A stretch of 64,000 nt of DNA from Coriaria nepalensis (GCA_027186245.1 CP114498.1:3045501-3109500); one strand, 5' to 3'. Numbered from the stretch's first letter, positions 35,526-49,439 are shown. Program-made: numbers and translations. The notes: a model not told the origin generated them from the sequence alone.

Positions 35526-38500
35526 ATGGATAACCACCATCCCTCGTCTTTCTCTAGCCTCCGAGCTTACCTCCATGCCCTTTCTCACACCCCATCCCGC
35601 CTCCCTCGCCGGGCCTGTTCCGTTTCCACCTCCTTCGACGAAATGAATCGCGCCAGAGCTCAGTCTGGCTCCAACATGCAGAGAACTCTCCGTTGGTTCG
35701 ACCTCGTCGGGTTTGGAATCGGCGGCATGGTCGGCGCCGGCGTATTCATCACTACCGGTCACGCTAGTCGTCTCTACGCTGGCCCTTCCATCGTCGTATC
35801 TTACGCCATTGCCGGTCTCTGTGCTCTCCTATCCGCTTTCTGTTACACCGAGTTCGCCGTCGATATGCCCGTCGCAGGCGGCGCATTCAGTTACCTACGA
35901 GTCACCTTCGGTTCGTTCTATCATTTCTCTCCAATGCAGCTGCCTTCAGAACTTTTCCCTTTCTGTTTTTTTCCCTCTAACGAACAGTCTTACTCTCTCT
36001 CGTTTTCAGGTGAATTCGCAGCGTTTCTGACCGGAGCGAATCTGATAATGGATTACGTCATGTCAAACGCCGCCGTTGCTAGAGGTTTCACGGCGTATGT
36101 AGGAACCGCGATCGGAGTCTCCACCACTAAATGGAGATTCTCGATCTCCTTTCTCCCTAAAGGATTCAACGAAATTGATTTGATCGCCGTCGCCGTTATT
36201 CTGATCATCACTCTCATCATCTGCTATAGGTCCATAACAAATTAATCCACAAATAAAATTTACTAATTATGATAATTAAAAAGAAAATTAATGACTTAAT
36301 TAATTTATTAATTAATTTTGCGGGGGTGTTTTGGGGATTTTCAGTACGAGGCAGAGCTCGGTGGTGAACATGGTGTTAACGGCGTTACACATTCTGTTCA
36401 TAGTGTTTGTGATCTTCGTCGGGTTTTGGAAAGGCGATTGGAAGAATTTCACCGAACCGGGCGACCCGAAAAACCACCCGTCCGGGTTTTTTATTAAGGG
36501 AGCTACTGGTGTGTTTAACGGAGCTGCGATGGTTTATTTAAGTTATATCGGATACGACGCCGTTTCAACTATGGCGGAAGAAGTTAAAAACCCGGTTAAG
36601 GATATCCCTATCGGAGTATTAGGCTCTGTTGTCCTCGTTACCATTCTCTACTGCCTCATGGCCGCTTCTATGTCCAAACTTATCCCTTACGATATGGTAC
36701 TCTCTCTCTTTTCTTTTTTTTTTTCTTTGTTCTTTTCGTTGTTTTGATAAAAAGACAGTGTTGCCCTGGGCGTTGTATCTGATTTACTTACTGATCGAGC
36801 AAGTCGGTGATTTTTATTTTTCGGGTTTGATCACGCAGATCGACGATGAGGCGCCTTTTTCGGCGGCGTTTAGAGGAGAATCCGGCGGTTGGAAATGGGT
36901 GTCGAACGTGATCGGGGTGGGGGCCAGCTTTGGGATATTGACGTCGTTGTTGGTGGCGATGCTGGGACAGGCTCGATACATGTGTGTGATCGGACGGTCA
37001 AGAGTTATCCCCGCCTGGTTCGCTAGCGTCCACCCGAAGACATCAACGCCGATCAACGCGTCCGCTTTTCTCGGTACGTTACATAATATACGAACGCCAA
37101 TAAACATTAATTAAATAACAAAAAAATTTAATAAAAAATACAATTGTCTTTATTTCCTTAAATCTATATATATAGATTTTTACTTTTTACTTTTTTTTTT
37201 TTTAATGGAAGTTAAAATCTGCATTTTTGCTTGCGCTTGTTTTCATGTTTTATGGTCGGGTCATAATACGCCTTTTCTCGTATGCTGCGCTGTTCGGACA
37301 CTCGGTATGGGGTTGTGAAGTTGTGTTTCGTGTTTGTTCTTGACTTCCTTCGTGCTTCCTTTTTTTTTTAGGTCCCCACACTCACGTCGGACCCACTTAC
37401 CTGTTTAGCTCCTTCACTTTGATAAAACTATAGTATTCAAAAAGTAAACTATATATATTCACAAAATTATATTAAAACATTTATGTATACCCATATAAAA
37501 ATAATCTGGTGATGCGGTTTTTGTTTTGTTCGTCGTGGTTGACTGTTGAGAATGGGACGGAAAACTTTAGGAAGTGAACTGAATTTGGGATTTGCTTGAT
37601 GAGAAATTGAATGATGGGTCCTAATCCAAACTTTTCCTTTTGTATTTTGTGGATATATGTATATTGACAAGACTCACTAGAGCAATGGGAGTGAGGCTGG
37701 TCGATTGTGAACACGTGCAATCCTTGTCGATATACGTTTTATACTGATCTTTTTTTTTTTTTTTGGGCCTTGAATTTATCAATATAATCTTGCATATTGC
37801 AGGACCCATTGCTCTCTTCTAATCAAGTATAATACTAGATTTATTTACTTTTATTTTTTGCTTTCTTTCTTTTTTCTTTTTTCTTTTTGATATTTGATTG
37901 CTCAATAGTTAAGTATATTGGAATTTATCCTACATCGTTTAAGAAGAAGATTTCTAATTGGTTTATAAGTCAAGAATTATATCTTCCTCTATAAGACTTT
38001 TTAGGAAAATAAATTATTATATTTATCAATTTATTATAGTATCAGAACCAAATCTCTCTCCTAAAACTTAAGCTTCAACTTCTTCTTCTTCCTTTACAAT
38101 GACCGAAAAAGAAACCCCCCTCCTCTACCTCCGACTCGTTCTCGCCGAACCACTCATCTCCCTCTCTGCCTTTAGATTATGATTGCCCTACATTGAAAAA
38201 CAGGTCTACCACTCTCTCTCTCACTTCATCATCTTTAAGTTTTTTCTAGTTCTAGGCTGATCATTCTTTTTTCTCTCTCATTTTCTCTAGTTTCTCATTC
38301 CAGCAAACCTCTATCTGGGTCTCTCTTTTTTTAGCTGGCCCTTCTTCCATTGAAGCTTCATACCGATCTGCACTATTTACATCGTGCATTAGAATAAATA
38401 TTAACCGACTTTATAAAGTTCAATGCAAGTGATTCAAGCATTAGTGTTCAAACTTACATGGATTCCACACAACTAGGACTACTTTGGCTCCCTTTCTAAT

Positions 38501-39416
38501 TTTTGTTTACGTCAAGTGCTCGGATACTATTGGCCGCTTATCCCTGTTGATTGTGCAATTTTGTAAAAGCCAGAGGATTGGTTCTTCTTCGTTTTCTTAA
38601 ACACCCTTTTGATTTCCTTTTGATTTCCTTTTGAGGTTTATAAATGATTATGTCATGCAATTGTTCATTAAATGTGATTTCTACTACCGTAATGGAGAAG
38701 GTGGGTCCACTTTGGTCCAACCATCTTCAAATTCATGCAAAGATGGATTGCTTGAATGTGAAACCACCACTATTAGAAACGACATCTTCTAACACTTTAA
38801 AAAAGTTTGTTAATTACTGAGACCAGTGCTAGCTAATAAGTTAATAACCCCTGTTTGATTTCTATTTTCAGGAATCTTCACTGCTGCACTCGCTCTTTTC
38901 ACGGACCTAAATGTCCTACTCAACCTTGTCTCAATTGGGACACTCTTCGTCTTCTACATGGTGGCAAATGCCGTAATTTTCCGACGGTATGTGATCATTG
39001 GTAGGACTGACCCACGGCCCACATTATCCTTCCTTTGCTCCTTCTCACTCACTTCAATCATGTTCACCCTCATCTGGCATTTTGCACCTACTGGCCAACC
39101 AAAAACCTTCATGCTCATTGCCAGTTGCATAACGGCGATGGTGATTTTGCAAATATTCAGTTGCATGGTCCCACAAGCCAGAAAGCCCGAGTTTTGGGGG
39201 GTCCCATTGATGCCGTGGATTCCTAGCGTATCAATCTTTTTGAATATCTTTTTGTTGGGGTCCTTGGATGGGCCGTCCTACGTCCGATTCGGATTCTTCT
39301 CAGGCCTTTCTCTGCTTGTGTATGTCTTATATAGTGTTCATTCCAGCTATGATGCTGAAGGAAATGGATCTCTTGCTCTAAAGAGTGAAGCAAATCAAAG
39401 AGGAAGCTTAGTATAA
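35526..39416 (+). CDS. CAT6: Cationic amino acid transporter, CAT6/CAT7-like
   Basis: APC-superfamily transporter of cationic or neutral amino acids in the plasma or vacuolar membrane. Five exons: 35526-35910, 36010-36229, 36345-36696, 36839-37073, 38872-39416; GT-AG and in phase, 578 aa. After a basic cytosolic N-terminus (ARAQSGSNMQRTLRWFDLV), TM1 carries the substrate-binding loop GFGIGGMVGAGVFITTGHAS; later hydrophobic blocks such as VMSNAAVARGFTAYVGTAIG, YLSYIGYDAVSTMAEEVKNP, GQARYMCVIGRSRVIPAWFA and the C-terminal FWGVPLMPWIPSVSIFLNIF match plant CATs; about 14 TM segments are expected. Intron 4 is long (1.8 kb). The tail SLALKSEANQRGSLV is short, as in CAT6/7. The TTATATCC near 35390 and the CT-rich leader fit a promoter just upstream. 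The subfamily is supported by sequence and by synteny. Confidence 0.93.
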
Positions 39417-40327
39417 TATAGCAAGTGATAAGCTCTGTTCACTTTAGATTTTTTTTTTTGTTTTTGACAGAATATTAAAAATGAAAAAAAAAAAAAAAAA
39501 CAAAGGTAGATGATGAATATAAATATGATAGACTACAAATTATGCATAAGTGGAAAATTGTATAACTTATTTTTATTATTATTATTTTTATTCGGTATAA
39601 TTGTTGTTGTGGACCTGTGGTCAATTTACATCTTCAAAAGGAAGCAACATTTTAGTGCAAGTTGGTACCTAAAGTTAAAGAGGAAAAAGGGTAGATAGAG
39701 AAGTAAGTGATTTTTATTTTATATGGTTCGAGATTAAATTAAATTTATTATTTAAAATATAATATTAAATTTAATGACGGACCAAATAAAGCAAAAAGAC
39801 CATGCCTTATCCATTTGTTATGCTTCCAATGAGAATGACAGATGCTCTATCTACGTAACGAAATAAATATAGGGATAGCGAATTATGGGGCCATCATGTT
39901 AGGTGCTATGTTGCTTCCATAATATCTTGTCGATACTTTTTTTTCTTACCCTTTTTTTTTGTCTCGCTTTATATATTTGATCGGTGGTGGCTCCTTTGAG
40001 AAATTTTTTTAATCTTTAATCTTGTCCTATAATGCTGATACCCACAGAAGAAAAATAGTCAAAATACCAAAAGTAAGAGAAGGGTGAAAAATTCTATTAA
40101 AAAGTAATGTTCTTTCTAATTTAGGGAGTTTTGGTAAAATGGAAAATTGATTGCTGGCTAGCTTTCCATTTCACAAAATTCCATGGAAATGGCGATGACC
40201 TTTGAAGTGAAGAGGAAGACAATTTTCATTGACTTTAGATCTTTGTCATGTTCTTAAGACCGTTTGAAATATGAACATCCGGTTTGAACCGAATCCCTAA
40301 TTCTAGTTGTGTATTTGAAGTTTTATA

Positions 40328-40358
<31 letters not shown>

Positions 40359-41424
40359 TGCTTTTAGTGCGATTTTTTTTTTCTTTTTTTACTCTTTATC
40401 AATGAAAGTCCTTTCTTATTTTCTTTTTCAAAATGGAAATTTAGGGTTTTATTCAATTTGCATCTTCCAAATCTAACTAAAGTTCATATTATCTAATTAA
40501 AGGCCGAGTAATTCTAACTAAACAAAACTTATCTTAAGTCCCACGAGTTAGATTTTATATATCCTAACTGCATTGTTCTAGTTTTGTTTCACAAGAGAAA
40601 GATATAACCTATAGATTAATATATCAAGATGGAGAGGCTACAAATTTAAGTTAAACTGTCCTTTCTTATCCCACGTAAATACATGAAGAAGAAATATTGC
40701 TAAAAGTTATTGGTATCTTTTTGTTCCTTTTTTTTTTTTTTTCATCAATGATTTTCAGTCATTGGGTTGAGATTGATGTTCCAAAAGCATCTTGAAATTA
40801 GGCCTTGAATTGGTCGTTTTGATCGATTAGATTCTAAAGTCAAAAGAAGAATCATGTACATACATGCTGATTAACCACATGGAGAACTCAGAACTTGGAT
40901 TAGTTGGAACAATATCTTTATCTATAGTAGATCAATAGATGCTCTAATTAAGACATAGAATAATGATCTTTATAGGATGTGTGTTTTCAGACACGTTGAA
41001 TGGGAATGCATATGGATTATGATTGATATTGTTTTACTTCATTAGTTTGTTTTCAACACATGATCACGCATTATTTTTTTCTTTATTTATAAAACCCACT
41101 TCTCGTATATATATATATATATTTGTAAATTTTTTTCAAGTATCAATACTTCTTTTTGTTAGAATAGTTATACTTAGTTCTACCTAATCTCATGTTTTAT
41201 GTTGATATAAGATTCTATATTTGCATGTAATATTGGGTTTGGACCCTAGTTTTGCATGCTTCACGTGAGAAGGTGTTAAAATTTGCGATTAACACATATT
41301 GGAAAGTTGTTGAGCTTTTCGAAAATGCATTTTATCTAGATTCAATTATTATTTTTTTAATCGACATTTGTATTTTAAAAATATTAAATATTAGTTGAGA
41401 AACTGCGGAATCTAATTTAATTCA

Positions 41425-41469
<45 letters not shown>

Positions 41470-42470
41470 CATTTCACATAAACTTACTTGAATTTTAATG
41501 TAAAATCAAATTAGTTTCTAATTTGAAATGACTTCTCCTAACATATTAGCATAGGACATCGTCTCTACTTAAGCACTAGGAGGGTTCCATTCCCATAGAA
41601 TTATCTTTGATTTTAAAAGTGAAATTCTTATTAATGATTAACATGCTGTAACAAGCATGCATATAGAGTTGCTGCATTAAATGAGAAGTAAATGATAACA
41701 ACATAACAAAATGTGACTCCGATTCAACCTCACAATTACTTACATTTACCTTTCTTACTCGAATGAATTGTCCAAACAAATTATTGTGCTATGTGTTGTT
41801 AAAAATGTTCTCTCAAAAGAGGGGGGGAAAAAAAAGGGCAATTACAACTTGCAAGCATCTTTCCCTCTTTTTAAAGTACACATCAAAAAAGGTGAAGGGA
41901 GAAGAGATGAGAAGGATATCAAATCAAGGATGATGGGTTTATAGATATCTCTTGTTCGGCTCTTTCTTTCTCCTCCACTTTCGGTTTGTTAGGATATGTC
42001 TACCCCATCAAAAAGAGAGAGAGAGAGAGAGAGAGAGTTGATGGAGCCAAATTGTGAGCATTCTCATGCGAGTGGGAGGTTGGAGAATATGTGCAAGGGG
42101 CTAGGATAGTACCATGCAAGTTGGGGTTGAAAATGGAACGACAAAAATGCAATATAGGTCTTGTCAAAATATAGAGTGGGGTTGAAAAAATATGTAGGAA
42201 GAATAGAATGGGACTTTGACATGTACTATCATAATAAAGATTTAAGTTTTTTTGGTCCACCAAATTGGTACAATTAAAGGTGAAGTAATGATTTGATTTG
42301 TTACTTCTACAAGTTGGATTGGATAATTGAAAGAGAGAGGGAAACCCCCTTCCCCCCCTAAGTCATAAGAACTCTTAATCTCTAGTTAATTTTCCTAATC
42401 TCTAAAAGATTTATGAGTCATGGAATTTAAAATATGATATTGTGTAAATTATAAATAAAATCCCTAATAT

Positions 42471-42503
<33 letters not shown>

Positions 42504-43388
42504 GCTCATAGTTTTAAGAATAATAGATCGACCTCTTATTTTAATTGAACATTTATATTGGTATTCACAGAATCGATGGTTGATAATCCACTAACGACTA
42601 ACGAGCCAAATTCTTATTATTTGTAGAACTCTTATAAGAAAATCTTTACAAGTTGTTATTATAATAATTCTTTTGAACTAGAGACATTCCAAAATGTATC
42701 TTTTCACTAATATTTATTTCATAAAATAATAAATTATCATTGATCCTTCTTCTAAACTCATCATTCGATCCTTGCTTTGATAAATTATACAAGTTGATAT
42801 AAAGTGGATGAGAATCAATCTTATACATACACACATACATATATATATATATATATACTATAATTTCAATAGATATTATAATTTTTACAGACACGTGGCG
42901 AAAGATGATTGGTTAAAAATTCAAAATAAATTAAAATCGGTTAATAAGAGACGACTGAGCATGTTGGTCTGCCAATCAATCAAAATCAACCGATTAAGTA
43001 TTGAATTCGGCTGAATAGTATAGGCTTCAAGGAATTCGGCTGAAAGTAGATTTTCACTTGAAAGAGTATAAGTTCACATGAATTGATGAAGTAGCAAAAT
43101 ATTGGTCATGAATTACATATACAAGGGTTACTCAAGGTTTGATTTGAACTATTCAAAGAAAAAGATAAATAAATATCACACTAGATGAGGGATTATATAC
43201 AAGGTTGGTCAAGGGAAGTTGTTGGCCAAAAATTGGGAGAGGCTGGCCAAATTTTAGGGTTAGTTAGCCGAAAAGTGAGGCTATTGAGAAAAGAAAGACA
43301 ATAGTGAATCTGGACGCAATTGGGTTCATATGGGATAAAAAATTTGACCGTTGGAAATTAAATTTTCCTCTAGTGAATCTGGACGCAA
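39417..43388. other. 4-kb gene-free region with microsatellites
   Basis: No gene recognised. Microsatellites: (AT)n about 40330-40359, (AAT)n about 41428-41465, (GA)n about 42013-42038, (AT)n about 42476-42503. A short duplicated string (agtgaatctggacgcaat) occurs at about 43303 and 43374, just left of the hAT-like element. Confidence 0.6.
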
Positions 43389-44068
43389 TAGAGGTGCTAA
43401 AATGGACTTCCTAACTTGGCCCGACCCATGCCAGACTTTTACTATTCTGTGCAGGCTGAACTCGTGCTAGCCCATTTTGTAAAAATATGTCCAGGCCAGG
43501 CCAAGCTTATGGAATGGGCACAAAACGTACCAACTCGTTGGCCATGAATTTTAAAAAAAAAAAAAAATTTAAAAGTGAGATTTGAATTTTTAAATTGAAT
43601 ATATAATAAAAATTAATATGTGCTTTACTTCTTAATATTTGATTATTGAGTAATTTGTTAATTAAATATTAATAAATTAGAAATATGAGATAACATAATG
43701 ATTATGAACAATTAATTATAATCTAGAAGGATTTAAGAAGATTAGAGTTGAGAGTATTAAAGATTATAATAGTAATTAATAAGAGTATTAGGAATTTGAA
43801 GATTAGAAAATATAGATTAAAGAGAGAGAGAGTGAGGAAATTTGTGAGGAATAATTAGAGGGAGATAAGATATTTATAAGGAAAATTAGGGGAGGGGTTT
43901 GATATTTAAAAATTGTTATGAGAGGGGGTAAAATAGAAAAGAAAAAAAAAAGTATAAGGTTTACGAAATAAATAAATAAAATAATACCGAGCAGACCGAG
44001 TCGCCGTGCCGGGCTATAACTGCGGGCCATGGGCCGGCTCATTAGGCCCGTCCATTTAGACACCTATA
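43389..44068. mobile_element. Non-autonomous hAT-like element (MITE) with inverted ends
   Basis: The left end TAGAGGTGCTAAAATGGAC (about 43389-43407) and the reverse complement of the right end, CTATAGGTGTCTAAATGGAC (about 44049-44068), form imperfect terminal inverted repeats of about 19 bp. GGCCCGACCC / GGGCCGGC-type sequence follows inside both ends. This resembles the YAGGGGTGTCAAATGGGCCGGG ends of plant hAT MITEs. The interior is AT-rich with no transposase. An 8-bp target duplication is not clear, so the exact borders are uncertain. Confidence 0.65.
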
Positions 44069-47000
44069 GTGGGAATTAAGCTTTGGTTAAAATTTTAATG
44101 ACCAACTTACCAATCTGATTATCTATAAATAGAAGAGTTAGGTTAGGCAAAAATCATCAATCAACAAATGAACAAATATACAATTTCTTTTGGTTCTTTC
44201 GACGCTTATCTCTTATTTTCATTTCATCAGGGAACACCATCTTTCTTTTTTCCTTAGATATATTCTTAAAAGTAGTATCAATTCATTGGATTCTCAGCTA
44301 AGCAAAGGTTTTGATTTGTCATTCCCAAACAATATGTTTTTTTTTTCTTTTTTTTTTAATATTCAAAGTTCTTTATTTCATCAAATTTATTTATGTCATA
44401 GTGTTAGATCTAGTTTAGATTTGAATTTTTGCCCTTAGCCTAGATTTAAATTTAATTATTATCTTAATGTAATTTTTAATTTAACTATAGATTTAATATT
44501 TTGATTCTTTTACTTTAACCATTGATCTTCATTAGTTTATTTTCAAACCTTTAATTCCACAATTATTTATTCCATTATTTTAGTGTAATATTTAGTTATA
44601 TTTTTCTTATTAATAGATATATTGAAAATAAAATATAACATAAATTAATCTTCAATCGTTTCATCTATTTCTATAGAATTTAGATTTATTTTCTTAATAA
44701 TTTGGTAACACATTTATTTTCTCTATTTTTATTTTATAGTATAAAATTTCCCTAAATTTCTTGCAAGCTTTTACATATTTCATTAAATTTTCTATAAATT
44801 AGACTTAATCACCGTACAATTCCTAAGTTCAGCACACTGATCTTGCGGTGATAGCATCAATATATATATATATATTGCGAAAACATGTTTGAAGTTTTGC
44901 TAGAAATTCGACATGTTTGAAGTTTACAATTTAATTTGTTATTATAACTTTTTTAATTGAAGTGTCAAATTTTTGATAATGTATATAAATATATATATAT
45001 ATATATAAAAGCAAAATCCTTACAATAATTTTTGTAAGATATGATAATACATATATATGTATCATATTCTAAAAGAAATTTTTTTTTTAATATTTATATT
45101 AAAATCTCTATATAAACTGACTATACCCAACGGAGCAACCCTAACATTCCACTCGAGTCCTATACATAATGTCAAAATGGATTACAAAATACAAAAATAT
45201 CACACAACCTAAAAAGGAACGGTCAAAACAAATATCGACATCTTTACTTATATCATGTGTGGTGGGCTTAGTTTAATCAGTTATCTAAAAAGGAAAAATT
45301 TTAAAGAAAAAGAATAAGTTGAAATCTCAATAAATAAATATTACATAATTATATATATAGAATACATCTTCTCATTAAAATATGCATAACTATTAAATGA
45401 ATGCTTTAACAATTTCCTACTCTCGTATGAAAACATCGTCAATGAATATCCATATTGGTAAACTGATAAACTATAAAGCACTTATTTCACACCATGACCA
45501 TGTCACCGTATATGTACATTTCATACCAATACAACATAGCACAAATCTTTAGAGATATAGAACATCATATTATAATCATATTCTTGTGTGGAGCTCCGCA
45601 CATCATTCTCACATATAACAGATCGAAATGCTATCAACTCAGCTGATAGCTGCAGTTATCCTGACAACTTCCCAAACAATTAAAACATTTCATATTTACA
45701 CCACGATTCCATAATAACCAAATCAATAATTCATGATTACTTGAAATCATATTATATTAAACATAATAATTCACCGTCAAGCCATAAAATTCAAATTATA
45801 GTTAGAATATAAAACATATTTTTAATTGTTTGCCCCAATAAATATTTGCCCTTTTAAAACAAACTTTAAACCCAAGTAGATTCAGATGGAGGGATCTTCG
45901 ATGAACCTACCCGAAAAATAAAGAATTAATATTTCTAATTCGATATGAATAATCAACTATATGAGAAACTAGACCCACCACCTTCATTATAATTATACTA
46001 GCTATCCGGTTCTAGTACTAGCGTAAAGCTTGATCTAACTCCAATTGAATAGGCTAGGTATAACATTCTAATCATGTAGTAATAACTACCAACACGTTTC
46101 AATTCCTTACAAAATCGAACCATCTTAATTAACTAATCAACTACACTTCAACATCACTACATCATTTTCATTTAAAAAAAATCTATATACAACCCATCAA
46201 TAAATTTGATAAAACTCTTGTATAAATCAGATTTCCTCTACAACCCTCAACATCTCAATTTGAGTTCATAACTGAAATTCACCATTAATCCATTAGTACC
46301 ATAAGTCCACTTATGAAAAACCCCAATTTTTCCTATTTGATTTTTAACGAATTAACATCTCTACCCATCTAACCCATCTATCAGAAACACGTTCATATAG
46401 GCCAAGAAGAACCAAAAAATTTTTTTTTTTGGAGATTTGGCTCAATTTGATTCAAAAACTAAAATTCACCATTATTATATCAATATCAAACTACCAGCAT
46501 ACAAGAAATTCTAACATCTAAGCGAAAAAGGAGAAATCAAAACTCTTGGGGACTTAAGGTTTTTACCTCAAAGCCTAAAATTGGAAACAAAACTGAGGCG
46601 AGAACGAAACGGCTAAATCATAGTGAAATTGGAAAGCTTGAAGTAAGATCGAGTGCTTCATCCATGGTTACATAGAAGGGAACAAGAAAGAAAAAGAGAA
46701 AGAAACGAAGGAGACGTTGACGTCTCTGTTTCTATCTTGTTCCTGTTTTCTACCCTTTCCCTTTTTTTGTATGGTTTCTTCCACGCACAAACTGATAAAA
46801 GAAAGGAGTATTATAGTACATTAAGTGAGGCGGTGATACTTCCTTTGACTTTTCTTTTATTTTTCACTTAGCTTCACAAACCAGAAAAAAAAACATGGGC
46901 TATCACAATTATTTTTTTAATTGAGTGTCATAATTTAATAAGTTTCTAAATTTATGATTGTCATATTTAGATTCATGATTTTTTTTTTTTAAATGTTAGA

Positions 47001-47301
47001 TTTAAGGTCACTAATTTTGGATTTGGTGCTACTATTTTTGAGTTTTAACACCATTTGATGTTGTGATTATTAACTTCATGAACCTTAAAACATTATAAAA
47101 TATATAATAATATTTTTTGTAAGTAGACGGATGAGTCAAATTGAACCATTTGTTTTGCATATGATAAAATTTTCCGATTTTTGTTGGATCAGGTCAATGA
47201 GAAATGGAGAAATTAAATTTGAGGTGGGGTTCCAAAAATTAAGGTCATGAGGGACTTCAAATAGATATGATTTCCCTCGCTTTCTCGTTGTAAGCAATAA
47301 C
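44069..47301. other. Gene-free AT-rich region
   Basis: No gene is recognised. The stretch 45100-46600 is less simple in sequence than its surroundings (for instance CTCAGCTGATAGCTGCAGTTATCC near 45638), which suggests an old repeat or a non-coding transcript, but I cannot classify it. Frames near 46653-46871 are low-complexity. Confidence 0.5.
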
Positions 47302-49212
47302 ATGATAACATCAGTAGGATACAACAAGATAGGCTCAAATGTTCTCACTTTTCTTCATTGGAAAAGGTATTGTATATCCCGGACATATATCTCCGGCGTA
47401 AGCAAGGATTTGTGGGTCCCATGTAATGGGGTCCGCATGCCCACACAGACTAATAGAGTAATAACAAGAGAGGAGGAGGTTTGCAAAAGTTTGCAAGATC
47501 TCTTGCAAAAATGTGCAAGAGAGAGGTCAATAATACATGGAAAATCATGCCATGCGCAAATTATCCATTTGGGTTTGCAATCAGACACTTTAACCTCAAA
47601 CATGCTCATCAACATGTACTCGAAATGTGGTTTAGTCCATATTGCTCGCATAGTGTTTGGTGAAATGCCTCAAAGAAGCTTAGTTTCATGGAACACCATG
47701 ATCGGGTCATATACCCAGAATGGAAAAGAGCAAGAGGGACTTGAACTTTTTCTCCAATTTCGAAAAGAAGGATCCCCATTTAGTGAATTCACCATTTCTA
47801 GCGTTCTTTGTGCTTGCGCTGCAAAATTTTCTCTTTCCGAATGTAAACAACTTCATGGCTTGGCTATCAAGGCAGACATGGATTCCAACATCTTTGTTTC
47901 AACTGCATTGCTTGATGTTTATGCTAAGTGCGGTTTACCGAAAGATGCAAGTTTTGTTTTCGAGTTTATGCCAGAGAGAAGTGAAGTTACATGGAGTTCA
48001 ATTTTGGCTGGTTATGTTCAAAATGAGCTATATGAAGAGGGTTTGGCATTATTCCGTAGGGCTTTAAGATCTGGATTGAAACCGGACCAGTTTATGATAT
48101 CCTCACTTATTTGTGCTTGTTCAGGTTTAGCTGCATTGATTGAAGGGAACCAAGTGAATGCTATGTTGTCTAAAACCGGATTTGGCTCCAACATGTATAT
48201 AATTTCTTCTCTTATTGATATGTATGCTAGATGCGGTAGCATTTTAGAAGCTTACAATGTGTTTCGAGGAGTTGAAGAAAAAAGAGATGTTGTTCTATGG
48301 AATTCAATGATTACCGGGTTGTCGAAACATGCTCGGTCCCATGAGGTGATGATTTTGTTTGAGAAAATGCAGCAAATGGGAATATATCCGGATGATATAA
48401 GTTATATCTCCGTTTTATCAGCTTGTAGTCATATGGGTTTGGTTAAAGAAGGGAGAAAATATTTTCACCTAATGGTGAAGGCACACCATCTTTCACCAAA
48501 TGTGCTTCATTATGCGTGCTTGGTCGATGTTTTGGGCCGGGCTGGGAAAATAACCGAAGCCCATGAAGTTATAAAGGAAATGCCATTTCATGCTACGGCT
48601 TCCATGTGGGGTTCTCTTTTAGCTTCTTGTAGGAATCATGGGAAGCTCGATTTAGCAGAAGTAGCAGCTAATAGGTTGTTTGAAATCGAACCAAATAATG
48701 CTGGGAATTATATATTGCTTTCGAATGTTTATGCGGCGAATAAAAAGTGGGAAGAAGTTGCAAAGGCAAGGAAGCTTATAAAAGAAAGTGAAGTAAAGAA
48801 AGAGAGGGGGAAGAGTTGGATTGAAGTGAAAGGCAAGGTTCATGTGTTTACGGTTGGGGAGAGGAATCATGAGATGATTTTCGAGATTTACGCTGAATTG
48901 GATGGTTTGGTGAGAGAAGTGAGGAAGATGGGTTATAAGGTGGGGATTGAACATGATCTTCATGATGTAGAAGAGAGTCAGAAGAGAGAGCTTCTGAGAC
49001 ACCATAGTGAGAAGCTTGCTCTTGCTTTGGGGTTGATTTGCTTGCCTGACAAGGCACCGATTAGGATAATGAAGAACTTGAGGATTTGTGGAGATTGCCA
49101 TTCTTTTATGAAGTTTGTGTCGGGTTTAACTAAGAGGTGTATAATTGTGAGGGATACTAATAGATTTCACCAGTTTGAGAATGGGTGCTGTTCTTGTGGA
49201 GATTTTTGGTGA
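47302..49212 (+). CDS. PPR protein, PLS class, E/DYW type (organellar RNA editing)
   Basis: PLS-class PPR proteins bind organellar RNA and the DYW domain deaminates C to U. Intronless, 636 aa, as usual. The N-terminus (1-55) can be a mitochondrial presequence. PPR motifs run from about residue 60: SNMLINMYSKCGLVHIARIV F, SWNTMIGSYTQNGKEQEGLE, VSTALLDVYAKCGLPKDASF, WSSILAGYVQ, SSLIDMYARCGSILEAYNVF, WNSMITGLSKHARSHEVMIL, YISVLSACSHMGLVKEGRKY, then E/E+ (IEPNNAGNYILLSNVYAANK KWEEVAKAR). The DYW domain spans about 542-636 with HSE 568-570, C596/C599 in CGDCH and CSC at 630-632. The protein ends DFW instead of DYW. All catalytic ligands are present. By position it matches At5g04780, as I recall. 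Confidence 0.93.
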   Translation: MITSVGYNKIGSNVLTFLHWKRYCISRTYISGVSKDLWVPCNGVRMPTQTNRVITREEEVCKSLQDLLQKCARERSIIHGKSCHAQIIHLGLQSDTLTSNMLINMYSKCGLVHIARIVFGEMPQRSLVSWNTMIGSYTQNGKEQEGLELFLQFRKEGSPFSEFTISSVLCACAAKFSLSECKQLHGLAIKADMDSNIFVSTALLDVYAKCGLPKDASFVFEFMPERSEVTWSSILAGYVQNELYEEGLALFRRALRSGLKPDQFMISSLICACSGLAALIEGNQVNAMLSKTGFGSNMYIISSLIDMYARCGSILEAYNVFRGVEEKRDVVLWNSMITGLSKHARSHEVMILFEKMQQMGIYPDDISYISVLSACSHMGLVKEGRKYFHLMVKAHHLSPNVLHYACLVDVLGRAGKITEAHEVIKEMPFHATASMWGSLLASCRNHGKLDLAEVAANRLFEIEPNNAGNYILLSNVYAANKKWEEVAKARKLIKESEVKKERGKSWIEVKGKVHVFTVGERNHEMIFEIYAELDGLVREVRKMGYKVGIEHDLHDVEESQKRELLRHHSEKLALALGLICLPDKAPIRIMKNLRICGDCHSFMKFVSGLTKRCIIVRDTNRFHQFENGCCSCGDFW

Positions 49213-49439
49213 ATCCTGGTTTTAACTATCTTCCTTATTGATTGATTTAGTATCCATTAAATAAATAAAAAAATATTTTTATTACTACATTTCCATTATA
49301 TTTCGTGAATTTGAAATGGCATTGTGAATCTAAACTGGAAAATAGCGATTCTAAACTCCAGTTTGAGACTAAAATTTGGTTTGGGTCACAAAAGTGGCCC
49401 CCTTCAAGCACCTTCTTTTTCTTTTCTTTTTCTGTTTCT

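Noticed and set aside
48652..49101. 149-codon minus-strand frame opposite the PPR gene
   Set aside because: Antisense shadow of the strongly supported PPR-DYW coding frame.
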